Below are positions 9,158 to 19,876 of a DNA stretch of 64,000 bases, one piece after another (the first letter of the stretch is position 1; each line of letters starts with the position of its first letter). The stretch comes from Grifola frondosa. Its lineage: Eukaryota; Basidiomycota; Agaricomycetes; Polyporales; Grifolaceae. Under the pieces are notes generated by a model. That model worked only from the letters and a program-made list of their open reading frames with translations. It was not told the origin of the DNA and searched no databases. The DNA is taken from the NCBI GenBank assembly GCA_001683735.1, contig LUGG01000007.1, positions 1,736,001 through 1,800,000 of the forward strand, read 5' to 3'. The translations under genes and the position numbers were made by a program.

Positions 9158-11032
9158 TCAGTGAAACACGAGTGGGGAGTGGAGACTGCTCACTTGGGTG
9201 GACGTGCGTCTGTACTGATCGTGATCTCCGACAGAGGTATCAGCAAGCACGATCTTCTGTTCACCACCCATCATGTTGACCGAGGGTTTCTTGTCCAGCA
9301 AGGAGCCGCGCGCGTTGAGATTGGCGAGCAGGGAGTTGACGTAGACTGCATTAGACGGCATCAGCGGTCGGGACCAAGGAGGGCGCAGAATATGTCCGTA
9401 CGTTTACTCAGCACGAAATAAAACGCGAAGTAGACGTATTCGTGCTGAAGGGTTGTGTACTACAATGGAGAGATGGTACCGCTCGTGAGACGAAGCCTCA
9501 TTACCGGTTTTCCACACAGCTCACCGTGATGAGGCACGCAATCGCACACAGGCTGATCCGTCGATGTGGTCAATGATTACTCCTCGGATATCAGAGGTAA
9601 CGTACCTCGTCAAAAGCCCAGTGTTGATACTATATGCCATCAATACATGGACCATGGAGTCGGTGCTGATTCGGGATGTTTTTAGAGCGGATCGTGATAT
9701 CACACAGGAACGAATGTCACCTCCTGAAGCCGGTGCGGAATCGACGGAGTAGAAGACATTGTGAAACTGTGATGATCCCATCGACAACGACTTCGGCGCT
9801 GAATCCTACGTAGAGACTCCACTAAGAAGGTATTAGAATAGAGGTGCTGGCGAAGAGGCTGCTTGCACGTACCGAGAATGCGCGAATATTGACATAAGAA
9901 GGTATCTTCAGGCTGACAGAATTCGAACTGTGAGTGGAAGCAGAAGGGACGGGTGGATCGTTTCGCACCATTCGACCGCAAAATCTGATCACATGAACGC
10001 TTGAGTTTGGAGATGTATAAACATTGGAAGAAGACGACTCACAGAAGCCATCTCCTATTTTAATCATCATAGTCGGGTTGAACTTTGTGTCACACACAAG
10101 ACATCAAAGGCGAAATCTTACCAGCGACGTACAACGACAGTAAACCCTGTAAGACAACCGTTCAGCCGCAAAAAAATATCACCAAGGTGGTACGCACAAT
10201 AACGACAGGAAGAATGAGCGAACGGCCTCCCACTGAGCTCTACTATGAGTTAAAGGGCATACAATAATAGCGAGAACGAACATTTCCATAGCCGATATCC
10301 GATCACACTGCAATCCAAGACTCGGAGTCAGATATTGATCAATATTTTTAGCCATGGGACTACACCTTACCTTCGTACTATACTGTTGCTAATATTCTGT
10401 ACAAAAGGACTGAGAAGTGCGGTTGCCTAGGATATGTCACGCAGACTTACGGATACCATAATCATCGCCTGAGTTCGAGCATGGCATAAATAAGTGCAAA
10501 AATGCACACAATTCGACGTCGACTCACCGTGATACTCCTGCGAAGCAGTAAATTCGTGTCTTTAGACAACGATAGACTGACGGGATGAGAGTAACTCACC
10601 ATATAGGTTTAGCTACCGCTGCCACATTCGTGAAGTTGGTTACAAGGTAGAAATACATCACGTGCGTAACCAACGCCGTATGAATGCTGTCGCAAATCCT
10701 GAGAGGAAACATTCAGACGACGGGGGGACAGATATCTCCAGTCAAGCTCCGCAACGTACCATAGCACAATTATCTAGGCAGCAGTGAGAAAGGTTGTCAC
10801 CATCTCGACAAGAAATACGACCACGTACGAGGCTTCTCAGTGACAGTGGGTCGTTGTAGTGCTGCCTGAAGTAGATGAAAGTCTGCAGACTCGTAATGCC
10901 ATATAATCTGCCTCCAATGTTAATACCGAAGGACGACAGAACGATAAGGTGCACGTACACCGCAGTAGTAAAATGGCCGAGGAATGCAGCTCCAAGTGTG
11001 CCGTCGAAACTCAGGACTGGGCTCTCAGCCAT
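9158..11032 (-). CDS. DUF6534-family seven-transmembrane protein
   Basis: A heavily interrupted gene whose exons join in frame to a typical agaricomycete DUF6534 membrane protein of unknown function. Exons supported by splice signals and family sequence: 11032-10959, 10907-10829, 10773-10760 (14-nt microexon), 10698-10600, 10537-10528, 10426-10371, one ending at 9873, 9821-9721, 9665-9606, 9552-9525, 9459-9402, 9345-9158. Landmarks are LYGITSLQTFIYFRQHYND, DSIHTALVTHVMYFYLVTN, YVGFSAEVVVDGIITVSQC, RTGFRR, YSINTGLLTS, and the C-terminal YVNSLLANLNARGSL. The part between 10370 and about 9930 (around TM4) is unresolved. The ATG at 11032 fits the family N-terminus (ESPVLSFDGTLGAAFLG). Introns are 42-76 nt where resolved, except for one step near 10427-10527 with alternative solutions. 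It is probably an intact plasma-membrane protein. Confidence 0.88.
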
Positions 11033-12276
11033 TGCACGATGAGTGGGGAACGTCCTCCAAGAAAGGTTGCTCGGTTTCAACTTATGTAAAGCCAAAGAAT
11101 TAGGTGGGGTCCCGTGCGGTGTCTGTCTTCTGCGCCATCAGCATCTCGGAGGGAACTCGATGGATAGCCGCCTGCAACGTGCCACGGCAGAACTCAAAAT
11201 GTGCGGTCTGAACTCTCCATGAATGTTCGTCGCTATAAGTCAGCTGGACAGCTCGCGAACATTGCAAGAGCCGTTTGTATGTTCATAGGTTATGAACATA
11301 ACTTGTTGGTGCAGCGGCTTGTCCGTGCGGGTGTCGATAGGCAACACGCGTCGACCAAGAGGAAAGTAATCGCAGTACGGAATCTGGTGTCAAACTGAAA
11401 CCGGAGGCTTGGCAAGGTCTTCCCTGATCTTTCAGGAATCAGGATTCGCGGGCGCGGGCGCGGACTCGAGGGGAAGGAAACTAACTGCCCCGCGCAAAAC
11501 GCGGCGATGACAAGTGGCATGGAAGCTCCACCTTAGATCATAGTGACTGCGCACATGAATCAGAGTCTTGATAAAGGCAGGACAGGGGTCGACGAGTAGC
11601 GCACGGAATGATTTATCGTATGCATACGACTTCGTTAAACATGCTACCCAGGCAGATGTGGGCGGTGGAAGTCCTTGCGGTACGCCAACACAAAATCTGT
11701 CCTACAGTCTGTAGGGATCCAGTTAGGAAATGCCTAAAGCTTTGAACTATCTTTAGAGATGATAGTACCTCTGCAATGCTCGCAACCTGCGATCGTGCCA
11801 AGGACGAGACCCCGTGTCAATACGGCCGCCGGAAATACATCGACGCATAGCGAACATAGTCTCTAGAATGATATGCTGCGGCCACGTAGGTTCAGCCTTT
11901 TTGAGACGACCAATCAACTTTAGGTGTTGCTTCCATGCATATTCGGACCTGGAGTGGGTGATGTGTGTCGCGCAAAGCACGTTCGAACGACGCAAGGGAT
12001 GCCGCCTGGCCAGGTTGCGTGGCATTGCATCTGACTGCTTTTGCACACCTTGAGCCGACAGCGACGCGGCCATATGAGATAGAGAAGTCACGTATACCTT
12101 TGCACACGATTCAGTCATCCTGTCAGGGAGCCAAGCATGATTGCGACGACATTTCATCTTCTAAGACGCTTGGAGCACTTGGGCGACGCTGGCTAAAGTC
12201 CGAGGAAGCGAGTGTGCCAGCCAGTTTCTGGAGAAACATCGTGAGCAGGACGTCAAATGCAGTTTCATTGTTCGAT

Positions 12277-12462
12277 GCGATCCTCCGTTATTGCCGACAG
12301 TCGGAAAGCTCACTCCAATTGCAGCAACAATCGTTTCAGCGAAGTAGAAATATGGAGAAAGTTCAAGAGAGCCCAAAATGAGAGATTAAGGGTGGTAAGT
12401 TGCAGCTCACCATGCAGCTCAAATATTATGATTATTGGGACGTGCGCATGATCCCGCTGATA
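12277..12462. repeat. Diverged direct repeat, copy 1
   Basis: About 185 bp running from GATCCTCCGTTATTGCC to ATGATCCCGCTGAT. It matches 17236-17415 in the same orientation with scattered substitutions and small indels. Similarity stops abruptly at CCGCTGAT on the right. On the minus strand the first part reads HVPIIIIFELHGEL, so the repeat may derive from a coding exon, but I do not recognise the family. Confidence 0.8.
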
Positions 12463-12991
12463 ACCCAAAGCGTTCGATGAAATCCAGCCTGTTTGAGAAA
12501 ATAACGCCAACTTGGCAAGAAACATAACTAACGGACGAAGATAGAACACAGCGCAGCCAGGACCTGGAAGAGCTGCTTGATGCGAGCCCTGCCCAACCGA
12601 ACTTTAATGAAGCAGAAATCCGCCAGTTCGAACACGACGCGGTCACCAAATGTTGCCTAGTTGTCTTGCCTGTTGTCTGGAAGAGGTTATCTTGACCACG
12701 GACATCACAAGGAATTTCATAAGGAGGAGAGACAAGTGTGCCACGCACCATTGAGGACAGGATGATATATATGTGGCCATGAGATTGTCTAGCAGTATGA
12801 TCACGGTGCTCTTGGTCTTTATTGGCCCCATCGTAAGCTTCTCCAAGGTCGGGGGCAATCGGCACCGTGCTCAAGCTCCTCTTCACTGTCGGAGGAGGCG
12901 TTGGTGTCATCTTTTGTCACGTCTCACCAACTCACATTCATCCATGAACCACAAATGCTTCCCTCTTCTGCACCTTCCATTCCCTCGAACA

Positions 12992-13490
12992 TGATGCCCC
13001 CGAAGCCCAAACCTTCCAGCAAACCTTAAACCGAAACCATCCGCTGGCCAGTCATCCGCCCAGTCTACCTTGACACCGTCCAGCAAGCCGTCCGATAAAT
13101 TGTCCAGCCAGCCAGCAGGGCTTCGACCAGAAGGTCGCCCCATCTCAACGACAAGTCGGCTCCTACCCCAGCGCCTCTTGCAAAGGTCATCGTCCCCCTC
13201 CCGAAGGACGCACAATCTCTCCACACTCGACTACCACACTTCCATCTTGGCCATACCCGCTGATACACAGGTCAGCAGGGTGTGACCAAGAAGGAGGAAA
13301 AACGTCGAGCGAAAGAGGACGCCGAAGAAGAAAAATGCACGAAGGTGAAAGGGTGGGTTTGAGGACGCTGCCGAGCAGCGACATGCCAGAGACCGGGTGG
13401 ACGCGGCAGATCCTCCCTTGGCCCCTCTGGTCAAAACAGTCCAAGCAACCCCTCGCTCGCCGAGCGTAGAGGACGGATTGAGGGAGTAGG
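12992..13490 (+). pseudogene. Broken lysine/proline/serine-rich coding fragment
   Basis: Plus-strand frames read like a degraded low-complexity protein. MPPKPKPSSKP opens it, followed by DKSAPTPAPLAKVIVPLPKD and later GVTKKEEKRRAKEDAEEEK. Stops and frame changes interrupt it, and no single frame spans it. It could be a captured or decayed gene piece. The codon-like character is suggestive only. Confidence 0.3.
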
Positions 13491-13883
13491 ACGTATATAA
13501 AGAGGTACTAGGGACAAGTAACGAGAGGCGCGCACGTATTCGCCACCGTCATAGTGTACACTCCCGTTTTGGTAAGTCACCGTGTATCATCACATCATAT
13601 ACATGATCTGTTGAGGCGATCTTTGGTATCGCGGTTGTTGTAGAAAATTCGTTGATATCGCATTCTCGTTGGAACCTGTTGTCGTAGGCGATAATATCTT
13701 TGCCTCGAAGATATTTTTCGCGACCTGAAGTCCCTCGGCATATAAATGCTACTGTCCACATTTTAACCAAAGAAGAGTCGGTCACGAATTTCGAGGCTCG
13801 GATACTGTACATGCGATGAAGAGAACACTCGTACACGACTACTTTCGCTCGGACTAAAGCACTGACGACTACCTACAGCACCC

Positions 13884-14962
13884 TCACTCCTGTTCAACCG
13901 TGGAGATGGTGTGGCGGAGATCCCATGTCGACACGCCGCGCCATCTGCCCTTCGTCTCAACCTTGACACCCGACGACTTGGAGCTCAGAAAGATCGTGTA
14001 CGGCACCTCGAGCTCTCCCTTGTTGACGGTCGACACTGCGCGAACGGTCATGTGCGGGCCCGCTCTGACAGGGAAAGACGCGGTATACGACTTGGAGAAC
14101 TCGTTGGACTGGCCGAACCTCCAGTCGTTGGTGAATGACGTGTCGATGCGCAGCTCAGCCTCAGCGAAGAAGGGGATGCCGGCTGTAAAATTCGAGTAGA
14201 TTAGCGCGGTGCAGAAGAGCTAACAAGGGGAGCATGCGCACCCTTGGTGGTGGCACCGATCGAGATGGTGAAGCCGACACCGTACTCAAACGTGCTCGTG
14301 TGCGTCTCGGTCCGGTTCAACTCAAAATGCATCTCCTGCTCGAGGCCCGAGTTGTTTGTGAGCGTCTGATTCGCGAGGATCATGGGCGTCGACGAGATGA
14401 TCTGCCCGAGCTGGAGGTCGTACTCGATCTTGTCGATCTGCATCTGCTCGAAGCGGAAGCTGAAGTGGTGGTCCGGGTGGATCAAGTCCGGCGGGCCCGG
14501 GAAGTTGCTGACCTCGGGATCGATCCCGACGCGACTGAAGATGACGGTGTTGGTGTGAGGGCACAAGAGGCGGAACATCTTGGCATATTGGCCCTTGCCC
14601 GGCTCTAGCTTGAACCAGCTGTAATGAAGGGGGCGTAAGCGGAGAGCGATGATGCGAGGGTCGGAGCAGACTGACTTGTCATTGTGCGTCCCGTCGCCGT
14701 CGATGTGCCCGACTCGTGGGTCGGGCGTGGGACGCGAGAAAAGGACTTTGCCTGTGGCTTTGCCCTTGATCGCATAGAGCCCTTGGCGCGAGCCCGTGCC
14801 ATGAATGAGGGTGAAATACTGATCGCCAATCTCGTTCTCGTCGTCGACGGGGTGGTGCCAGACCTGGGGATCCGCGTGGGTGCGCGAGAAGAGGACGCGC
14901 TGGCTGGCATAGCCGAGGAGGCGGAAGTAGAGCCCGTTCGGAGGAATATAAATCGCAGACAT
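13884..14962 (-). CDS. LSL-type haemolytic lectin (beta-trefoil plus aerolysin-like pore module)
   Basis: Three exons, 14962-14676, 14618-14242 and 14182-13884, sum to 963 nt (320 aa), close to the family length. Introns are 57 nt (GTCAGT donor) and 59 nt (GTGCGC donor). The N-terminal half is a beta-trefoil sugar-binding lectin domain of the Laetiporus sulphureus lectin type, with internally repeated blocks around FRLLGYASQRVLFSR, GKVLFSR and NTVIFSR. The C-terminal half is rich in alternating Thr/Ser/Phe, as in aerolysin-like oligomerising pore modules. Family members bind N-acetyllactosamine-type glycans and lyse red cells, with a proposed defence role against fungivores. There is no signal peptide, as in the family. 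No break is seen and all catalytic-independent structural blocks are present. TATA-like tracts lie at 14964-14973 and 14991-15000 just upstream. The nearest genes are unrelated. Confidence 0.92.
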
Positions 14963-16786
14963 GGTGTATAAAACTGCGAGGAACGAATGATTTTATAAAC
15001 TTAGAGTCGGGGACAATGGAGCACGTACCTAGGCTGGAGTTCGAAGTAGCTGAAGGAGCAGGATTGAGAGGCTGTATGGAGCTAGGGAGATAAAAACGAG
15101 CGAGAAAGCTTGTCTTTTAAAGACGGCGCTGTGTCTTGGGCAGATTTGGGACGGAGCTGGGACCATGGACGGAGAGAATCGATATGCTGCGCTGTCACAG
15201 GCCATCTCGGTTCAGCGATAAATCGCAGGGTCTCCTCATGACATTGAGTCGGCGGGCGGATTTGGGGGAGGCTATTGGGCTATTGGGCAGCTAGGATGAA
15301 ACTGGTGCTGTGGATGCTAGAATTGAAAGGCTTCTCCAGGCAGTGGCTATGGCGAATTCGTGTGTCCTAGTGGAGTCGGATGGTCCAGGATGTCTGCACG
15401 CTATAACTGAAGGAATTTGATTCCCAGGAGCATCACACACATGCCTTGAACGAAGTCAACGCGAATATCAATAGCAAGCCGTCCGGCGCACCCGTGCAGC
15501 TATGCAGGGGCGATCGACAGCGCTTCTCTTCTGAGAAGGCATGGAGGAAATGCACATACGGTTGACTTTGGTGTCCATGCAGAATGGTAAGGCTTATGGT
15601 GTATCGAGCGGACTGCCTCAACCTTAATGTCACCTGTCCCGGTGGTCGTAGCTTATTAGCTGAACGCTATTCCGCCGGTGAATGGCTGCCTGATCCGCGA
15701 TTGCCTCTCCTAGCGGAAGTCTAGGAGTCGACGAGGGAGCGAACGCAACCCACCATGATGGGAAGTTGCGAGGATGAGCAAGAGACATGGCGGACACCGC
15801 AGGACATGCACTGCTTGAGCATGCGGAGCCAATCAATGGTGGAAGCTGTCATGTCGAACTCGGGCAACTTCTCGCGCACGCCAGCACTCGATGAGACAGC
15901 AGAGAATGAAGACATTGTTGGTAGTGCGGTACTCCTCACGGAAGCCGTTCTGTGACGGGGTAAGAAACCTGTGCTGCTCAGCTGAGTTATAGATTTGTTG
16001 AGGAATGTGTATGAGTAGAAGATATGGACTCTACGACGGTGAGGTCATACCCTGTGTATGAGGAGGGCACACATCTTGGGCAAACCGCTCTCCGATGCGC
16101 GTTTCGCCTCGTTCGGGAGCTTGCCCTTCGTGGGGACGGCGTGCGCCGCGTTTCAGGTGCAGATGGATGGGGATGGATGGGATGGATCGTCACAGAGACC
16201 TGCAGCGGAGAAATGATCGGAGCCTGGAGCGTGGAAAGGATCGGAGAGAAAAGCCTGGCTCGCGATGGACGGCGAGACACGAGATATGAGAGATATGCAG
16301 GTTGTCTTCCTGGTACTGGTATCACCGTTCGTATCGTACCGACGAGGAACTGCGATGGTGAAGAGAAGACGGTGTAGCTGTCTGACGTATCTGTCGAGGA
16401 TCCGGAGATGGAAGTGGTGCTGCGATGGAGGCAGCTCAGATGCGCGATGTGTATGTGCATCCCGACCCAAGTACAGCGAAGGATGAGATAGTTCCGTACG
16501 GAGCTCAGGAAGACGTTCATCACTGGAGGTTCCACGCGAATTGCAGTTTTGTGGATGGTTCGAGGAGGAACTCGGAGTAACCTGAAAGCTCCACTGAGGA
16601 CCTAAGAACAGCCACTCGGTGGCATTGCATGACTCGAGTGAGTCGAGAATGCTGGACCACTCACGGGAATGCCGGTTTTGGCGAGGAGAACACGTCCGAG
16701 TTCATATTAAGACTTTTCAGTGTGTTGCTCAGCCAGAGGAGCTTCATGTACATTTCGAGAGATCTTCGAGCTGTGACTGCTATTCC

Positions 16787-16800
16787 GGGGGGGGGGGGGG
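16787..16800. repeat. 14-nt G homopolymer
   Basis: An uninterrupted run of 14 G following TATTCC. It is the longest G run noticed in the window and length-unreliable in most sequencing chemistries. Confidence 0.9.
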
Positions 16801-17235
16801 CCTCCATCGCATGCGCACATAATATTTCATGCGTCCTGTAGCGCATGAACAGGTGGTTTTCACTCCGGGAAATCTCCGCGCTCGAGTGATGGCTCGTTGA
16901 GCGGGAGGTATAGCATGTACGTGAGGCGCGAGTCGATGATGCGGATGAATTGTGGCGTCCACTCGAGCGCATACATGTGTGCGAAGACGTTTGATAGCCA
17001 TATCGAGGGCGCATCGTTGGCTGTTACGCATGCATTGAACGGCTCCGCAGACTACCCATACGCTCGTTGTCTACGTTGAGGAGGTGCGAGTAATTGATGA
17101 AGTATCATCAGTCGCAGGCCACTGAGAGGTCCCCCGCGGAGCTTCAATCTCGACGCAAAAAGTCACATATTATGACTCGTGAATCTCAACGTCAGTGAGT
17201 GATGCTAGGAGACTATTTGTACCCAGTGCTCAGCT

Positions 17236-17415
17236 GGTGATCCTCCGTTGTTGCCCATGATCAGAAAGCTCACCCCAATTCCAGCAACAGTCGGTTCAGT
17301 AACGCACGAGTATCAAGAAAGTTCAAGAGAGGCCAAATGGGGGATTCAAGGGTACAGCTCCCCACGCAGCTCGAATATCATGATTATTGGGACATGCCCA
17401 TGATCCCGCTGATGG
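17236..17415. repeat. Diverged direct repeat, copy 2
   Basis: It matches 12277-12462 in the same orientation. Shared blocks include GATCCTCCGTT, AGCTCACCCCAATT (copy 1: AGCTCACTCCAATT), AGAAAGTTCAAGAGAG (copy 1: GGAGAAAGTTCAAGAGAG) and CATGATCCCGCTGAT. Flanks beyond both ends differ, so this is a dispersed element or a duplicated exon, not a long segmental duplication. Confidence 0.8.
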
Positions 17416-17853
17416 GTGTACTTAAAACATTGATTCAGTCAAGATGAAATTAAAATGAGCGTAGAATTTAATACATACCAGCCGAGATTCGCATGACCTG
17501 CTAGCATCCGGCGGTTTGTCTCGATAACGTTGGGCAAGATAACTTTGTAGTCTGAGATTGTTACCGCTGACATTGACAGGGACACCCTTGACAGATTGAT
17601 CACAGCACATCCACAATGCTATGTAGCAGATGACCCAGAGAATACAGCGTGATCCCAGAGCTCACAATTTGGAATGCTGAGTGAGGATGTTGTGAAAACG
17701 AAGGACTAGGGTTGGACGCAGACGCAGACGCTGAACGGCGCCGAGCTCATCGCGCGGCCCAGCGCGCAATGCCAGGAATCTGACTCGCTCGTACTGCATG
17801 CTCGCGAACGCCTTAAGACCAGCGTCGGTAAAGGCAACACTCCAGTCTCCACC

Positions 17854-19631
17854 ATGTCTCTCACATACGCTGTTGAGAAACAGATCGCCGTAGCTGCTGT
17901 GCGGAGGGCATGCGTCCTCACCGCGTCCGTCTTCAACAAGCTGGTTAAACAGGAGACTTTGACCAAGGATGACAAGAGCCCTGTAACAGGTATGTTCACC
18001 CACGATAGTTATCTAGTTACGTTGGGTGCTTCATCTTGGAGGCTGACTTTTTAGACACCTGCTCTCCCAGATAAAGGGGTGCAGGTCTCCACGAAGTTAA
18101 GCTGGTGACTGTCGATGAGTGGTTTTCGCATGGTTGTATCAAATCCGAAAGAAAATTCACCGGATGCACTATGCCTAATGAAATCGCAGCTGTGGCTTCA
18201 GCGTTTTTGATCCTACGACTGGCGTACGTGTTTCACTGTATCATTGTGATCTGCGCTTGTCATGCTCAGGATTATGGAGGCTGAAACAACACCTGCCCCA
18301 TGAATGTGCATGGAATCCAGGTAGAAGTCATCTGTGCTCAAATTTTGCACTGTATACATCTCCTCCAGCATGAGAACGCTTTATGCTGTCTTTTGCCCAA
18401 TGATTGTTCCGTATTCGTTTACTGGCAGGACAATTGCTCTCCGAGTTGAGGGATACAAGTTTCTACGAGATCAAGCCGAAGGCACTCGAGCTCAGTCGAC
18501 TCATATCCCTGTTTTATCAGACATGACGCTTGTCCTTGTTCATCGAACTGAATCTTCTCTGTACACCAGTCGGCGACTATTCTGCTCAGGCTGTAATCAA
18601 TACAGTTCTCGGCCGCACGTTCCCCAGTGACCCTATCGTGGGCGAGGAGGACGCTACAGATCTCCGCACCCCTTCGGGAACCGTACTCCGCAACCGTATC
18701 GTTGAACTGGCTAACGAGACCCTCACGGCGGAGCTACAGCCGGGTGAAAAAGAGGAGTGGGGTTTGGGCCCGAACCACTCTCGTACGGCAGACGAGCTCT
18801 TGGATGCGATTGACCGCGGAAATTACAACGGTGGGCGCACAGGACGTATGTGTTCATCGGCATGGATATCGCCTCCCCAACGCTAACATCACATCCATGC
18901 AGGTATGTGGACCCTCGATCCTATCGACGGTACGAAGGGCTTCCTCCGCGGCGAGCAGTACGCCGTGTGCCTCGCGCTCATCGTCGACTCGCGTGTCGAA
19001 CTCGGCGTGATGGGCTGTCCCAACCTCCCCGTAAACGCTGCGGACCCAACAGGCGCGCGGGGCTGCATCTTCCTTGCTGTGCGCGGGCAGGGCGCGTACC
19101 AGCTCCCGCTATCCAATCCCTTGGCTGGTCCCGCTGAGCGTCTGGCGATCCCGGCGTTCTCCGCGGAGACCCTCAACCTGCTCGAGTCCGTCGAGAAAGC
19201 ACACGCGAAGCTGTCGTTCAACGAGCGCGTGGCGCAGTTGCTCGGAATCACCCGTGCGCCGACGCGCATGGATAGCCAGGCGAAGTACTGCTCGCTCGCG
19301 CGGGGCGACGGAGGCGTGTACCTCAGGATGCCAACGGGTGTCGGGTACAAGGAGAAAATTTGGGTAGGTTGAATATCAAACTCGACCGACACTCATGCTC
19401 AATGTTTCGATCGTTATGTAGGACCATGCACCCGGCGCGATCCTCGTTGAGGAAGCTGGTGGGGTGATCACTGACTCTCGTGGAGAACCACTCGATTTCG
19501 GCCTCGGGAGGACTCTGGGAGAAAACCATGGCGTGGTGGCTGCCGGAAAGGAGGTACACTCCAAGGTCATAAAGGCGGTAAAGCGGGCGAAGGAGGAAGA
19601 GGCTAAAGCTGAAACGGCTGAAGGCCATTAG
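17854..19631 (+). CDS. MET22: 3'(2'),5'-bisphosphate nucleotidase (MET22/HAL2)
   Basis: Removes the 3'-phosphate from adenosine 3',5'-bisphosphate (PAP), made during sulfate assimilation, and is inhibited by Li+ and Na+. Exons 17854-17989, 18570-18845, 18903-19363 and 19422-19631 join in frame to 360 aa, matching the family (about 357). Motifs of the Li-sensitive inositol-phosphatase fold are present: VGDYSAQA, metal-binding VGEEDA, DPIDGTKGFLRGEQYAV (metal-binding Asp-Pro-Ile-Asp-Gly-Thr), and IWDHAPGAILVEEAGG split over the last intron. The start MSLTYAVEKQIAVAAVRRA fits the family N-terminus. The second and third introns are 57-58 nt, but the first is 580 nt, suggesting an insertion in the intron. 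The gene converges with the dynamin gene, their stops lying about 245 bp apart. Confidence 0.96.
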
Positions 19632-19876
19632 TTGTATTCGGACTGGACTTCGCAGAAGTAATATCTGTATTGTGTTTTGTAGCATCTCGCATGTAGGAAT
19701 CTACAACCTGCGGTTCTCCAGCCCGAAATTAGATCACTGGATTCAATTTGCAGTGTCAAGCAAACTAGGAAACCATTGTGATTACATTCAAAACAAGTGA
19801 TGACACAAGATGCAACATAACTCTCAAGAAATACTCAGCATGTCCGCAAGGCGCCAATTCAGCGAAAATATGGCGT

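Larger units (their letters stand above)
11033..13883. other. Gene-poor stretch with repeat copy and broken coding-like sequence
   Basis: No intact gene is recognised. It includes one copy of a diverged direct repeat (12277-12462) and a lysine-rich coding-like fragment (about 12990-13490). A minus frame at 13549-13836 is open but unlike any family I know. Several minus frames at 11750-12900 are open without recognisable domains. Confidence 0.4.
14963..17853. other. Gene-poor stretch with repeat copy and poly-G
   Basis: Frames here are short or compositional. A minus-strand segment near 17000-16870 reads EWTPQFIRIIDSRLTYMLY and looks coding, but I cannot assign it; it ends at a stop. The stretch also holds the second copy of the direct repeat (17236-17415) and a 14-G run (16787-16800). 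The last 200 bp are the likely MET22 promoter. Confidence 0.4.
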
